Of a DNA stretch of 64,000 bases, positions 50,175 through 59,183 are shown one piece after another. Each line of letters starts with the position of its first letter. Position 1 is the stretch's first letter. The stretch lies in contig NZ_CP071409.1 of NCBI RefSeq assembly GCF_022647505.1, positions 620,001-684,000 of the forward strand, written 5' to 3'. Below the pieces are notes generated by a model. The model searched no databases. It was not told the origin of the DNA and saw only the letters and a program-made list of their open reading frames with translations. Both the position numbers and the translations under genes were made by a program. The stretch comes from [Pantoea] beijingensis (GTDB lineage Bacteria; Pseudomonadota; Gammaproteobacteria; Enterobacterales; Enterobacteriaceae).

Positions 50175-51584
50175 GTGGCAAAATATCAGCAGTTGGTCCA
50201 TCAAATCCGGGCTCAAATTGAAGCGGAAGTGTGGCACCCCGGAGAAAAACTTCCTTCATTGAGAGAGCAGGTCGTGCTGAGCGGACTAAGCCTGATGACG
50301 GTAATGCATGCTTATCAGGTGCTGGAAAGTCAGGGGTGGATCGTTTCCCGGCCACAGTCGGGCTATTATGTTGCGCCACGAGCAGACTTTCTGAGCCAGC
50401 CGGTAAATCACCAAAAGGTCCAACTGGCTGAAACGGTCGATATCAACGCTTTTATCTTTGATGTACTGCAGGCTGGCCGTGATCCGCTGATGATGCCTTT
50501 CGGCTCAGCATTTCCCGATCCGGAATTATTTCCCCAACGCCAACTGATGCGCTCTCTGAATAGTGTTTCTCATAGCATGACACCAGGGGATGCGCTGAAT
50601 AACCTCCCACCCGGTAATGAAGCCCTTCGGAAAACATTAGCCCAGCGCTATGCACAGCAGGGTATATCCGTATCGCCGGATGAAATTGTAATTACCAATG
50701 GTGCGATGGAAGCATTGAATTTAAGCCTGCAGGCGGTCACGGAACCGGGCGATTGGGTGGTGATTGAGAATCCCTCTTTTTATGGTGCGCTACAGGCGAT
50801 CGAACGTCTGAAGCTGAAAGCGATTGCCATTGCCACCGATCCTCAACATGGTATGGACCTTGATGAGTTGAAAAGGGCGCTAAATCAGTGGCCGATTAAA
50901 GCGTGTTGGCTGATGACGAATCAGCAAAATCCGGTGGGTTTTACGCTCTCCAGAGAGAAAAAACAGCAGCTGGTGGCGCTACTTGATGCGCATAATGTGG
51001 CGATGATTGAGGATGATGTTTATAACGAGCTCTATTTTGGCGGTGAGAAACCATTACCTGCTAAAGCGTTTGACAAGAATGGTCATGTGTTGCACTGCTC
51101 CTCGTTCTCGAAAAATCTGGTTGCGGGTTTCCGGGTTGGCTGGGTGGCTGCTGGCAAACATGCTTTACGAATCCAGCGTCTGCAGCTAATGAGCACGCTT
51201 TCAACCAGCACCCCGATGCAATTAGCTCTGGCGAATTATCTTGGGACCCGCAGCTACGATAGCCATCTGCGTAAGCTGCGTCAGATACTTGAACAGCGTA
51301 AAAACCTGGCCCGCCAGTCATTAAGAAAGCATCTGCCTTATGGCACGCGAATTAATGACTCTCGGGGAGGATATTTTTTATGGATTGAATTGCCGAAACA
51401 GGTCAATGCGACAGAGCTCTACTATCGTGCGCTGAAGCACCGGATCAGTATCGCACCAGGTAGCATGTTCTCTTCCGGGCAGCAATATGCTAACTATTTT
51501 CGCTTTAATGCGGCGTGGGCGTGGGATGATGCTTCAGGTGCGGCCGCGGCGATTCTTGGCGGCCTGATTGCCGCCATGATGTGA
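50175..51584 (+). CDS. ydcR: MocR-type GntR regulator/aminotransferase, YdcR-like
   Basis: 469 residues from GTG. The N-terminal GntR winged helix (about 1-70, PGEKLPSLREQVVLSGLSLMTV) is fused to a fold-type I aminotransferase domain (about 90-465) with the PLP-Lys in CSSFSKNLVAGFRVGW (about 312). Length and sequence correspond to E. coli YdcR. Such proteins use PLP as effector; the regulon is unknown. The gene follows the CitA-like gene by 116 bp and could control it, but this is only positional. Convergent with ylaC, one base between the stops. Confidence 0.9.
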   Translation: MAKYQQLVHQIRAQIEAEVWHPGEKLPSLREQVVLSGLSLMTVMHAYQVLESQGWIVSRPQSGYYVAPRADFLSQPVNHQKVQLAETVDINAFIFDVLQAGRDPLMMPFGSAFPDPELFPQRQLMRSLNSVSHSMTPGDALNNLPPGNEALRKTLAQRYAQQGISVSPDEIVITNGAMEALNLSLQAVTEPGDWVVIENPSFYGALQAIERLKLKAIAIATDPQHGMDLDELKRALNQWPIKACWLMTNQQNPVGFTLSREKKQQLVALLDAHNVAMIEDDVYNELYFGGEKPLPAKAFDKNGHVLHCSSFSKNLVAGFRVGWVAAGKHALRIQRLQLMSTLSTSTPMQLALANYLGTRSYDSHLRKLRQILEQRKNLARQSLRKHLPYGTRINDSRGGYFLWIELPKQVNATELYYRALKHRISIAPGSMFSSGQQYANYFRFNAAWAWDDASGAAAAILGGLIAAMM

Positions 51585-51585
51585 T

Positions 51586-52068
51586 TTAAACAGCTGAAGC
51601 GCGGGCACGTCCCCAGGTAAGTGAGTACACATCGTAGAAATCGACTTCGCCTTTCATATTTAACAAATTACGAATACCGGTTTTCACATTTTCTGGCGTT
51701 GCATGATGATTGAGAATTTCGTTTACTGCCTCGTCCGAAAGCGTGCGTACATAGTACCATTCGCCGTTATAGCAGACGCGTAAATCAAGCGTATCAATAT
51801 CTTCAAAGCGATACTTAGGATTAATGTCCATCAGCATCAGCACGCTCATCACCAGTATGAAAATCGTAGCCCCCCAAAAGGCTGGCCAGCCGAGAAAATC
51901 GGTGGTGAAAATCAGTGCAACGCTCAGTGCGTAGCAGATGTACATTGACAGCCAAAGACCGGGATGCGTTTTCAGAAAACCAAAACTAAAGCGCGGTTTG
52001 TTATCGCGCAACTCTTCGCGATTCAGGGTGTCAATTTCACGCTGTAATATCTGTTTTATCTCATCCAT
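51586..52068 (-). CDS. ylaC: Inner-membrane protein YlaC
   Basis: 160 residues (E. coli 156). N-terminal acidic/basic helix, then two adjacent membrane helices (about 43-62 and 66-84), then a soluble domain with the family block YRFEDIDTLDLRVCYNGEWY. The ATG at 52068 has GAGG eight bases upstream; an upstream GTG is embedded in that site. Function unknown. In E. coli it lies in a different neighbourhood. Confidence 0.88.
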   Translation of the reverse strand: MDEIKQILQREIDTLNREELRDNKPRFSFGFLKTHPGLWLSMYICYALSVALIFTTDFLGWPAFWGATIFILVMSVLMLMDINPKYRFEDIDTLDLRVCYNGEWYYVRTLSDEAVNEILNHHATPENVKTGIRNLLNMKGEVDFYDVYSLTWGRARASAV

Positions 52069-52381
52069 TTTCTTCACCTCGGTCTTATGACTACTGCCAG
52101 GATATAATTAGAACATGCGGTAAATTACAGTAACAGACACAGTTAGCGGGTATTTAACTATAACAGTTTACAGACAGGTGCATCTCGGTTACCGCGGCTG
52201 ATATGCCCTTGCTCTTGCTCAGGGAGCGGTAGTGGCAGCATCAATACAAAACTGTGCCGTGAAGGCTTCCCTGAAACTGAGATTCCGGTACAGGGGCGAA
52301 GTTCCTGAGGGAACAGAAAGGGCTATATGGCGCGCAAGTGGGAATGCAGATGTTATCCTGCCGAAATAGGAAGATAAGCTT
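52069..52381. other. Gap between ylaC and the response regulator
   Basis: 313 bases. It holds the ylaC promoter (TATAAT at about 52100) and a small GTTCC/GGAAC hairpin (52301-52314). A 65-codon minus-strand frame overlapping the regulator's end has no ribosome site and no recognisable content. Confidence 0.45.
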
Positions 52382-53005
52382 TCATTGCACCAGACAATTA
52401 CGTTTTGCCATTTCATTTATTTCGACGATATTTTTAATCTCCAATTTATGCATGATCTTCACCTTATAGGTGCTGATCGTTTTATTGCTTAATGAGAGTT
52501 GTGTTGCGATCTCTTTGTTGGACATTCCTGAGGCAAGCTTTATCAGAACGGAGAGTTCTCGTTTTGATAAACTCATTAGCCGCTGGCTTTCAAGGCTATC
52601 GCCGGGCCGCGGGGGCATTTTTTCTTCCGGGTAGACATATTGCCCTTGCTCAACTTTCGGTATTGCTTCCAGTAGAGTATTAATCTCATTGCTTTTATAA
52701 ATAAAACCTTCGACGCCGAACTGCCTGCACCGCTGGCGGTGATACTCACTTTCTAACGCCGTCAATACGATGATTTTCTGATCTTTATTAATACGCTTCA
52801 GGCTTTCAATAATTTGGATGCCATCCCGACCCGGAATATTCAGATCCATAATGATCAGGTCAGGTCGATGCAGTCCGACCCCTGCAATCACCGCTAGCCC
52901 GTTATCGACGACGCTGACAACGTTATAGCCGTGCGATCGAAGTAATGCTCGGACACCCATGGCAATGATAGGGTGATCATCAACAATAAAAATGGAATTA
53001 ATCAT
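52382..53005 (-). CDS. Orphan NarL/FixJ-family response regulator
   Basis: 207 residues. The receiver domain (1-120) has the acid pocket Asp9/Asp10, phospho-acceptor Asp54 (LIIMDLNIPGRDG), conserved Thr/Ala in VLTALE (about 80-85) and Lys104. The C-terminal LuxR helix-turn-helix (about 143-200) reads LSKRELSVLIKLASGMSNKEIA. It is built like EvgA/BvgA/FimZ regulators. No histidine kinase is adjacent, so its input is unknown. It is transcribed away from a 703-bp gene-free stretch. FimZ- or RcsB-like roles in surface structures are possible but not shown. Confidence 0.9.
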   Translation of the reverse strand: MINSIFIVDDHPIIAMGVRALLRSHGYNVVSVVDNGLAVIAGVGLHRPDLIIMDLNIPGRDGIQIIESLKRINKDQKIIVLTALESEYHRQRCRQFGVEGFIYKSNEINTLLEAIPKVEQGQYVYPEEKMPPRPGDSLESQRLMSLSKRELSVLIKLASGMSNKEIATQLSLSNKTISTYKVKIMHKLEIKNIVEINEMAKRNCLVQ

Positions 53006-53708
53006 ATTATTACCAGAGTTGTATTGAATTATATTACTATTATCACTGTCACTACTGCTTACATATTTGAGACTTGTCTCTAAACGACTTTTATTCAGTG
53101 ATAATATGAAACATATCGCATATTTTTGCGCTTATTCAGTCGGACGAATCTTATCCTTAACGATACTTTTTATAGAATAAAATGAGAGGGGAACATGTGC
53201 TGTCGTTGGTCATGTTCCCCGATATTATTTACTGAAACAACTAATAATAACTTTGATTTTTATCATCTTTACTGCCGATCATGCCCTGATATTGTGATGG
53301 CATTAGCGCCGGTCTGTGTGTCCGCTTGTCGTTGACGTTTTCCGGCTGATGCCCGCGATTTTTGGGGTGTTCAGCGCGGTTGGTTTGATATCTTTGTGCA
53401 GGATCAGTTATTTAGCGTTACCGGATGCTATATATTTCGGGGGGCATCCTGCTGATATGAATAAAAATAAAAACAGCCCTTTATTATTCAGACAATAATG
53501 TAAATATGCGTACCCCGGAAATCGATGCGCCCGCAGGCACCAGCCCGGAGCATCGTAAAAAATTTTGACGTGCTGTGTAACGAGCGTAATAGCGTTATCC
53601 AGTGGCACAAATAATGATGTCAAAATATTTTTTGACATAAAAATGTCACAGGAAGGCATTAGCCTGCCGATTAAAAAGCGTTACTTCTCACTTACAGGAT
53701 CCCGTTCT
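53006..53708. other. 703-bp gene-free region between regulator and phosphatase
   Basis: AT-rich, with no frame carrying a plausible ribosome site and recognisable protein. A 10-bp hairpin GGGGAACATG/CATGTTCCCC (53188-53220) is the clearest structure; the rest shows only short AT palindromes. It holds the regulator promoter (left) and the phosphatase promoter (right), and could hide a small RNA. Confidence 0.5.
53188..53220. other. 10-bp perfect hairpin in gene-free region
   Basis: GGGGAACATG (53188-53197) and CATGTTCCCC (53211-53220), loop of 13. On the minus strand it is followed by TCTCATTTTATT, a mediocre U-tract. Terminator or structured-RNA candidate with no annotated gene for it to end. 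Confidence 0.4.
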
Positions 53709-54977
53709 ATGCGCATTTCCCTTCCTTTGGCCATCGCTGCGTTGTTAGCAACGCAGGGTGCTTATGCAAAAAGTTTTGATTATTCCCAAGTCACGACAAT
53801 TGTGGATACCACAACACCTGCCAGTGATAGCCCTGCATTCGTTGAACTGGAAAGTCAGATATTACAGAGCTTACGCCAGTCACTGCAGAACGGCGAATCC
53901 AGCCTGACACGTGGACAATTAGAGCAGGCTAAGCAAGGGGATAAGTTAGCCGATCGCGCCTGGTTAAAGGCCAGCGGCTATGATTTTCAGCCGAAGGAAA
54001 ACGCGCAGGCGGGAATTGCACTGCTGGAATCTTTTAATACGTTGTCGGACCAAATAAAAGCACAGAGTTTAGCGACGGTAACACGAATTAACCGTGATGC
54101 AACGGCAGGAGAGCGCCATCAGGCGCTGGCCGATGCAGAAGGCATTAGCTATCTCTATTTTCTTGCAGATGCGATGGGACCAAAGCTGGGTAAAGCATTC
54201 CTTACCGCTTATGACAAGGGCGAATTGAATAAAGCTGCTGCCTTAATTAAGGCAAGTGAAGTCAGCACCTCTGCGGCGAAAAAACACTTTAATTATCCTC
54301 GCCCATTTTTGCAGCCTGATAACCTGATTCATAAAGTGCCGGATGATGTCGTTGTAAAAGATAACCAGCCTTACAGTGCGGACGGTGGGGCTTTCCCAAG
54401 CGGTCACACGAATACCGGCTATACGGATGCGCTGCTGATGGCACAGATGATCCCGGAGCGTTATGTCCCTCTAATCGATCGCGGGGCACGCTATGGCTAT
54501 TCACGCATCGTACTTGGTGTGCACTATCCACTGGATGTTATGGGATCGCGAATGATCACCGAGCGGAATGTGGCGCATTATCTTAACGATCCGAACTACC
54601 GTAAACTGTTTGAGCAGGCGAAAGCAGAGTTACGTAGTGCATTAGAGAAAGAGTGTGGCATGAGCCTGTCGCAGTGTGCGAAGAGTGATGCACAGAGTGA
54701 TCCTTATGCTTCACCTTCGATGAAAACCTTCTACCGCTTTACTATGACCTATCAGCTACCAAAATCGCCAGCTGTGGTCAATAAGGTTGACGTTCCGCCG
54801 GGGGCTGAAGTTTTACTTGAAGCGCCGCTACCTAATCTGAACCCTGCACAACGCCGGGCGCTGATGGTAAATACGGCGCTGGCAGATGGTTACCCACTGT
54901 CTGGTGGGAAGGGTGAGCAGAATTTTTGGCAGCGTCTGAATTTACATGATGCGGTAGAGTCTGCACATTCGCGTTAA
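53709..54977 (+). CDS. Secreted acid phosphatase, PAP2 superfamily
   Basis: 422 residues with a signal peptide (MRISLPLAIAALLATQGAYA). All three vanadium-phosphatase motifs are present: KKHFNYPRP (about 243), the FPSGHT block with active-site His (about 278), and SRIVLGVHYPLDV with nucleophile His (about 310). It should be a periplasmic or secreted non-specific phosphatase. The length exceeds class A PhoN (about 250 residues) because of N- and C-terminal extensions, so specificity may differ. AGGATC precedes the ATG at 53709; a longer frame to 53565 is unlikely given the signal peptide. Confidence 0.88.
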   Translation: MRISLPLAIAALLATQGAYAKSFDYSQVTTIVDTTTPASDSPAFVELESQILQSLRQSLQNGESSLTRGQLEQAKQGDKLADRAWLKASGYDFQPKENAQAGIALLESFNTLSDQIKAQSLATVTRINRDATAGERHQALADAEGISYLYFLADAMGPKLGKAFLTAYDKGELNKAAALIKASEVSTSAAKKHFNYPRPFLQPDNLIHKVPDDVVVKDNQPYSADGGAFPSGHTNTGYTDALLMAQMIPERYVPLIDRGARYGYSRIVLGVHYPLDVMGSRMITERNVAHYLNDPNYRKLFEQAKAELRSALEKECGMSLSQCAKSDAQSDPYASPSMKTFYRFTMTYQLPKSPAVVNKVDVPPGAEVLLEAPLPNLNPAQRRALMVNTALADGYPLSGGKGEQNFWQRLNLHDAVESAHSR

Positions 54978-54985
54978 TGGAAAGC

Positions 54986-55007
54986 GGGGCCGGCATTTGC
55001 CGGCCCG
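54986..55007. terminator. Bidirectional hairpin between phosphatase and ftnA
   Basis: GGGCCGGCA (54987-54995) and TGCCGGCCC (54998-55006) pair with a 2-base loop between convergent genes. Confidence 0.6.
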
Positions 55008-55012
55008 AAGAA

Positions 55013-55525
55013 TCAGGCCGCAGGACCGTGATTGCTATTGCCCATCTGAGCCAGATCTTTATCAATAAAGAACAAACTCTTACCGCTATTACCCACCAAT
55101 GCCAGTTTATCCAGCACCGATTTAAACAGCTTCTCTTCTTCGTGTTGTTCAGCAACATACCACTGCAGGAAATGAAAGGTCGAATAATCTTGTGAGGTCA
55201 TTGCAGCATGTGCCAGCTCGTTAATTTTGGCTGTAATATGTTTTTCATGCTCGTAAGTTAATTCGAATACGTCGGCCAGTGAGTTAAAGGCGATTGGCGG
55301 CGCAGCAATGCTTCCCAGCACTGGCATCGCACCTGTGTCACTCAGGTAATCAAACAGACGTTGCATATGTTCCATTTCTTCACGTGAGTGTTCTTTAAGA
55401 AATGCGGCTGCGCCTTCAAACCCTTTATCGCTGCACCATGCGCTCATTTGCAGATAAAGATTGGCAGAGTAAAATTCCAGATTAAGCTGATCATTCAGCC
55501 TGGCGGTCATTTCATTCGTTAACAT
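55013..55525 (-). CDS. ftnA: Non-haem ferritin FtnA
   Basis: 170 residues (E. coli 165). Four-helix iron-storage protein. Ferroxidase ligands are visible: Glu17 in [11 protein letters not shown], Glu50/His53 in [10 protein letters not shown], Glu94 and Gln127 regions ([15 protein letters not shown]). It lacks haem-ligand Met52 of bacterioferritin. Stores iron when plentiful, complementing the Fur-linked exbBD and the decayed uptake gene nearby. Confidence 0.95.
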   Translation of the reverse strand: MLTNEMTARLNDQLNLEFYSANLYLQMSAWCSDKGFEGAAAFLKEHSREEMEHMQRLFDYLSDTGAMPVLGSIAAPPIAFNSLADVFELTYEHEKHITAKINELAHAAMTSQDYSTFHFLQWYVAEQHEEEKLFKSVLDKLALVGNSGKSLFFIDKDLAQMGNSNHGPAA

Positions 55526-56040
55526 AGCGATTCCAATTATTTAGAGTAAAGCGATTATTTAAACGCGACACCCCTGTTAGCAGCAAACGTTCACTGGGTT
55601 GATGCCACACGGGTTATTCAGGAAATATAATTTTCAAACCGTGATTATGCATTACGAACCGCAAAAGTGATATAGGTTTGTTATGCGAATGATAAAATTG
55701 TAGTCATTTGTTTTTAAATATAATTATTCCCTTTTTGTAATGAAATTGATTCGCATTTCAAAATAAAAAAGGAGATGAGCTGTAGGGTTATATATTTAAT
55801 GTCAATGCGTTTATTTTCGTCATGTTTAAATAATGAAATGATAATAATTCCTAATTTCACTCTATTTTACATTTAAATAAAATGTGTACTTTTACAGGAA
55901 ATAATAACAGCTTGGGGAAATACTCATGTCTCCATCATGATGGTGAAGGCACCTTAAGGTTCGCCGGGCGGGCTTCTCGCGGGCTGTCAAAGCCACGTAT
56001 ATGGATGCTCCGTTTCGCGTCAGTGCTGATACGAAAGGGA
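55526..56040. other. AT-rich gap upstream of ftnA, with Fur-like sites
   Basis: 515 bases, strongly AT-rich from 55640 to 55900. A Fur-like 7-1-7 palindrome TGAAATTGATTCGCA (55741-55755) matches about 10 of 14 arm positions; another weak candidate is around 55838-55860. The last 140 bases appear to be a frameshifted continuation of the adjacent pseudogene. No intact gene. Confidence 0.4.
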
Positions 56041-56469
56041 TTACCGCATTGCCTTTGCCGCCCGCTTAGAACCGGTCATAACGTAGAAATCCGGCTTCAT
56101 GCTGATGATTTTTTCAATATTGATGTAACCGGTCGCTCCCACCAGTAACTGGGATCCGATATCGGTTGCCTCAGTGGCCTCGACCAGCCCTCCCCAACCA
56201 TTATGTGCATGCGTAAAGCAGCACGCATCGTCGGCGCTTCCCACTCCTGCGGCAGGTTCAATAAAAACACGGGGTTTAGTGGAAACGGTTGCTGTTTTTT
56301 GCTGGATAGCCTGGAGATGCTGCTGATAGAAATCAGTATAGGCCTTCGCATTCTGTTCCTGATTGAGCACTTCTTCTAACAGCATAAAGCTGATTTGGGA
56401 AAGGGGATCGTACTGAGGAAAACCGTAATAACCCTCATGCTGAATGCTGGTGAGGTACAACCTCCTCAC
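55950..56469 (-). pseudogene. Remnant of an iron-complex ABC transporter substrate-binding protein
   Basis: A 142-codon frame (56041-56469) resembles the C-terminal lobe of FepB/FhuD/BtuF-type binding proteins: YPQYDPLSQISFMLLEEVL-like block, linker helix, then PRVFIEPAAGVGSADD and MKPDFYVMTGS. The signal peptide and N-terminal lobe are missing, and the frame stops early at 56041 while related sequence seems to continue in another frame for about 100 bases. Its first codons run into a terminator hairpin, so a deletion joined it to the end of the tartrate operon. Exact extent uncertain. Confidence 0.65.
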
Positions 56470-56473
56470 CAGC
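56446..56473 (-). terminator. Hairpin after tarD
   Basis: GCTGGTGAGG (56446-56455) and CCTCACCAGC (56464-56473) form a 10-bp stem with 8-base loop, about 60 bases after the tarD stop. No clear T-run. Confidence 0.5.
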
Positions 56474-56530
56474 GGGCTTACGCGTTAAAAGCTGTATTAA
56501 CGCTGTATATTACAGAGTGCTCTGCGGCTT

Positions 56531-57694
56531 TTACTCTGCCAACTCACGCATCACTTTGATCAGATCGGATTTCCCTTCAAACCCAATTCCCGGCAGCTCC
56601 GGCATAATAATATGCCCATCGTCGACCTTCACTGAATCAGGAAAACCACCATAAGGCTGGAATAGATCCGGGTAACTTTCATTGCCACCTAATCCCAGCC
56701 CGGCAGCGATATTTAATGACATTTGGTGACCGCCGTGGGGAACACAGCGCGATGAAGACCAGCCAAATTGCTTGAGCACATCAAGCGTACGGAGGTATTC
56801 ACATAGCCCGTAAGATAAGGCGCAATCGAACTGCAAATAATCCCGATCGGGGCGCATACCACCATACCGCAGCAGATTACGCGCATCCTGATGAGAAAAT
56901 AAATTCTCTCCTGTTGCCATTGAGCCTGGATAAAATTCGCTGATTGCAGCTTGAAGGGCATAATCCAGTGGATCACCGATCTCCTCATACCAAAATAGTG
57001 GATACTGGCGCAGCATTTTCGCATAAGCAATGCCAGTTTCCAGGTCGAAACGACCATTGGCATCCACCGCAAGACGCGCTTCATTTCCGATTTCTTGTAA
57101 CACCGCTTCAATACGCGTACGGTCTTCTTCAATTGAAGCGCCGCCGATTTTCATTTTTACAACGTTATAGCCGCGGTTAAGATACCCTCGCATCTCTTTT
57201 TTAAGTGCTTCCAGATCCTTGCCCGGATAATAATAGCCGCCAGCTGCATAGACAAAAACGCGGGGATTGGCTTCAATACCTTTTCTCTCGGCCAGTAATC
57301 TGAAAAGCGGTTTCTGCTCTATTTTTGCTACTGCATCCCAAATCGCCATATCCAGGGTTCCAACGGCCACGGAGCGCTCTCCATGACCACCGGGTTTTTC
57401 ATTAGCCATCATTGCATGCCAGATTTTATCAGGATCTAAATTCGTGCCCTGGCTGTTCAGCAAAGAGTCGGCGTCAGCATTAAGAATACGATCGCGGAAG
57501 CGTTCCCTTATTAATCCTCCCTGCCCATATCGTCCATTTGAGTTGAATCCATAACCCACAACCCGGCGACCATCACGGACTACGTCAGTCACTACGGCAA
57601 CCAGGCTGGCTGTCATTTTTGAAAAATCAATATAGGCATTGCGAATGGGGGAGGAAATAGGCTTTGTGATCTCTACTACATCGGTAATACGCAT
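56531..57694 (-). CDS. tarD: D(-)-tartrate dehydratase, enolase superfamily
   Basis: 387 residues (Bradyrhizobium TarD is 389) and very similar throughout, starting MRITDVVEITKPISSPIRNA. It dehydrates D-tartrate to oxaloacetate. Catalytic groups by alignment: base Lys182 (VVKMKIGG, 178-185), metal ligands Asp211 (VDANG), Glu237 (YEEIGDP) and Glu263 (ATGENL), and acid His320 (VPHGGH). The ATG at 57694 has AGGAG six bases upstream, better than the ATG two codons earlier. Downstream of a DctA-type transporter in one operon. Confidence 0.92.
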   Translation of the reverse strand: MRITDVVEITKPISSPIRNAYIDFSKMTASLVAVVTDVVRDGRRVVGYGFNSNGRYGQGGLIRERFRDRILNADADSLLNSQGTNLDPDKIWHAMMANEKPGGHGERSVAVGTLDMAIWDAVAKIEQKPLFRLLAERKGIEANPRVFVYAAGGYYYPGKDLEALKKEMRGYLNRGYNVVKMKIGGASIEEDRTRIEAVLQEIGNEARLAVDANGRFDLETGIAYAKMLRQYPLFWYEEIGDPLDYALQAAISEFYPGSMATGENLFSHQDARNLLRYGGMRPDRDYLQFDCALSYGLCEYLRTLDVLKQFGWSSSRCVPHGGHQMSLNIAAGLGLGGNESYPDLFQPYGGFPDSVKVDDGHIIMPELPGIGFEGKSDLIKVMRELAE

Positions 57695-57746
57695 GTTCAT
57701 CTCCTGAAAATAACAATATATTATGCGGTTACGGTTCCTGGGTTTA

Positions 57747-59036
57747 TCAGTTATGCGTCTGCTTGATTCGCTGCGCATGAATAATTTCGTTTGCCTTAGA
57801 CTGGTCAAACGTATTTTCCCATTTCGCGATAGCAATGGTTGCTACGGTATTACCGATAAGATTAACCACCGCTCTGGCTTCATTCATAAATCGATCAACA
57901 CCGAGCAATAAAACCAATCCGGCAACAGGAACAGTGCCAATGGAGGATAGTGTTGCGGCTAAAGCAACAAATCCAGCTCCTGCCACGCCTGCAGAACCTT
58001 TAGACGTTAATAATAAAACGGCCAGCAACATAATTTGCTGTAGAAGTGAAAGATCGGTATTGGTAGCCTGCGCGATAAACAGTGCCGCCATAGAAAGGTA
58101 AATAGACGTTCCGTCCGCGTTAAATGTATAACCAGTAGGCAGAACCATTCCTACCGTCGCTTTATTAACGCCTGCATTTTCGAGCTTGACCATAATTCTT
58201 GGAAGGACGGCTTCTGTCGAGCAGGTTCCTAACGTGACAAAAATTTCATCTTTGATATACCGCATTAATGCGATCAGTGGGAACCCCGCCCAGCGGGCAA
58301 CCGTTCCCAATACCACGACAACAAAAATAATTGAGGTGACATAGACGGCAAGCATTAAATAGCCAAAGGACAACAGCGTTGAAATACCATATTTTCCGAT
58401 GGTAAAGGCGATGCCAGCACCGGCGCCTAATGGGGCAAGCTTCATAATGATATTAATCATTTTGAATAGCCCTTGCAGACCCGAGTCGATCATATCTACA
58501 AGTTTTTCTCCACGTTTGCCAATCTGTAGCATTGCGATGCCAAATAAAACAGAAATTAATATAACCTGTAGCATATTGCCTTGAACAAAAGCATTAGCAA
58601 TGGTGGAAGGAATGATCCCCATAATAAAATCAATAAATCCACCGCTGCTATCAGCAGTATGTACATAAGTAGAAATAGCGCTGGTATCAATATTTCCAGT
58701 GTCGATATTCATCCCTTCACCGGGTTTTACGATATTGGCAACCACAAGCCCGATCAACAATGCGATAGTTGAAACGATTTCAAAATAAATTAACGCCCGG
58801 GCACCCGTTTTGCCCACTTCTTTGATGCTTCCCATTTTTGCGATGCCAACCACAACGGTACAAAATATTATCGGAGACAGCATCATTTTTATTAACTTTA
58901 TAAATCCCTCTGCGATAGGTTGTAGCGTAACGCCAACGTGAGGCCACAGAAAACCCACTGCACCCCCGATGACAATAGCGATCAATACCTGGATATAGAG
59001 TTCTTTAAGCAGTCTGAATCGTGACGAGCTCTGCAT
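57747..59036 (-). CDS. dctA: Dicarboxylate:cation symporter, DctA type
   Basis: 429 residues (E. coli DctA 428). Eight helices with two re-entrant loops; signatures include SPIIFCTVVVGIAKMG (about 60-75), TCSTEAVLPRIM (TM7 loop), and TGYTFNADGTSIY in the C-terminal substrate site. Classical substrates are succinate, fumarate and malate; coupled to tarD (52 bp downstream) it most likely imports tartrate. The ATG at 59036 (MQSSSRF) is preferred to one at 59057. Probably a second DctA, since the housekeeping dctA is elsewhere in enterobacteria. Confidence 0.9.
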   Translation of the reverse strand: MQSSSRFRLLKELYIQVLIAIVIGGAVGFLWPHVGVTLQPIAEGFIKLIKMMLSPIIFCTVVVGIAKMGSIKEVGKTGARALIYFEIVSTIALLIGLVVANIVKPGEGMNIDTGNIDTSAISTYVHTADSSGGFIDFIMGIIPSTIANAFVQGNMLQVILISVLFGIAMLQIGKRGEKLVDMIDSGLQGLFKMINIIMKLAPLGAGAGIAFTIGKYGISTLLSFGYLMLAVYVTSIIFVVVVLGTVARWAGFPLIALMRYIKDEIFVTLGTCSTEAVLPRIMVKLENAGVNKATVGMVLPTGYTFNADGTSIYLSMAALFIAQATNTDLSLLQQIMLLAVLLLTSKGSAGVAGAGFVALAATLSSIGTVPVAGLVLLLGVDRFMNEARAVVNLIGNTVATIAIAKWENTFDQSKANEIIHAQRIKQTHN

Positions 59037-59183
59037 AGCAATCCACTCCCACAGCATCTGTTATGCCGTTTTATTAGTTTATATATGGTGGTGGTATGAC
59101 ATCGGGTACGAATCAATGCCTTGTCAGAATTCATACTAGGAGCTTATGGTGCACTCTATCTAATGCAAAAAAGGGACCCTGTA
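59037..59183. promoter_or_regulatory. Shared promoter region of the tartrate operon and its LysR gene
   Basis: 147 bases between divergent starts. An inverted repeat GTATGA (59094-59099)...TCATAC (59131-59136) and T-N11-A spacings are of the kind LysR regulators bind. Exact operators are not resolvable by eye. Confidence 0.45.

Noticed and set aside
52219..52416. 65-codon minus-strand frame between ylaC and the response regulator
   Set aside because: No ribosome site, no recognisable motif, and it runs into the regulator gene.
53316..53498. 60-codon plus-strand frame in the gene-free region
   Set aside because: Hydrophobic by composition but without a ribosome site or homology I recognise; consistent with chance in AT-rich DNA.
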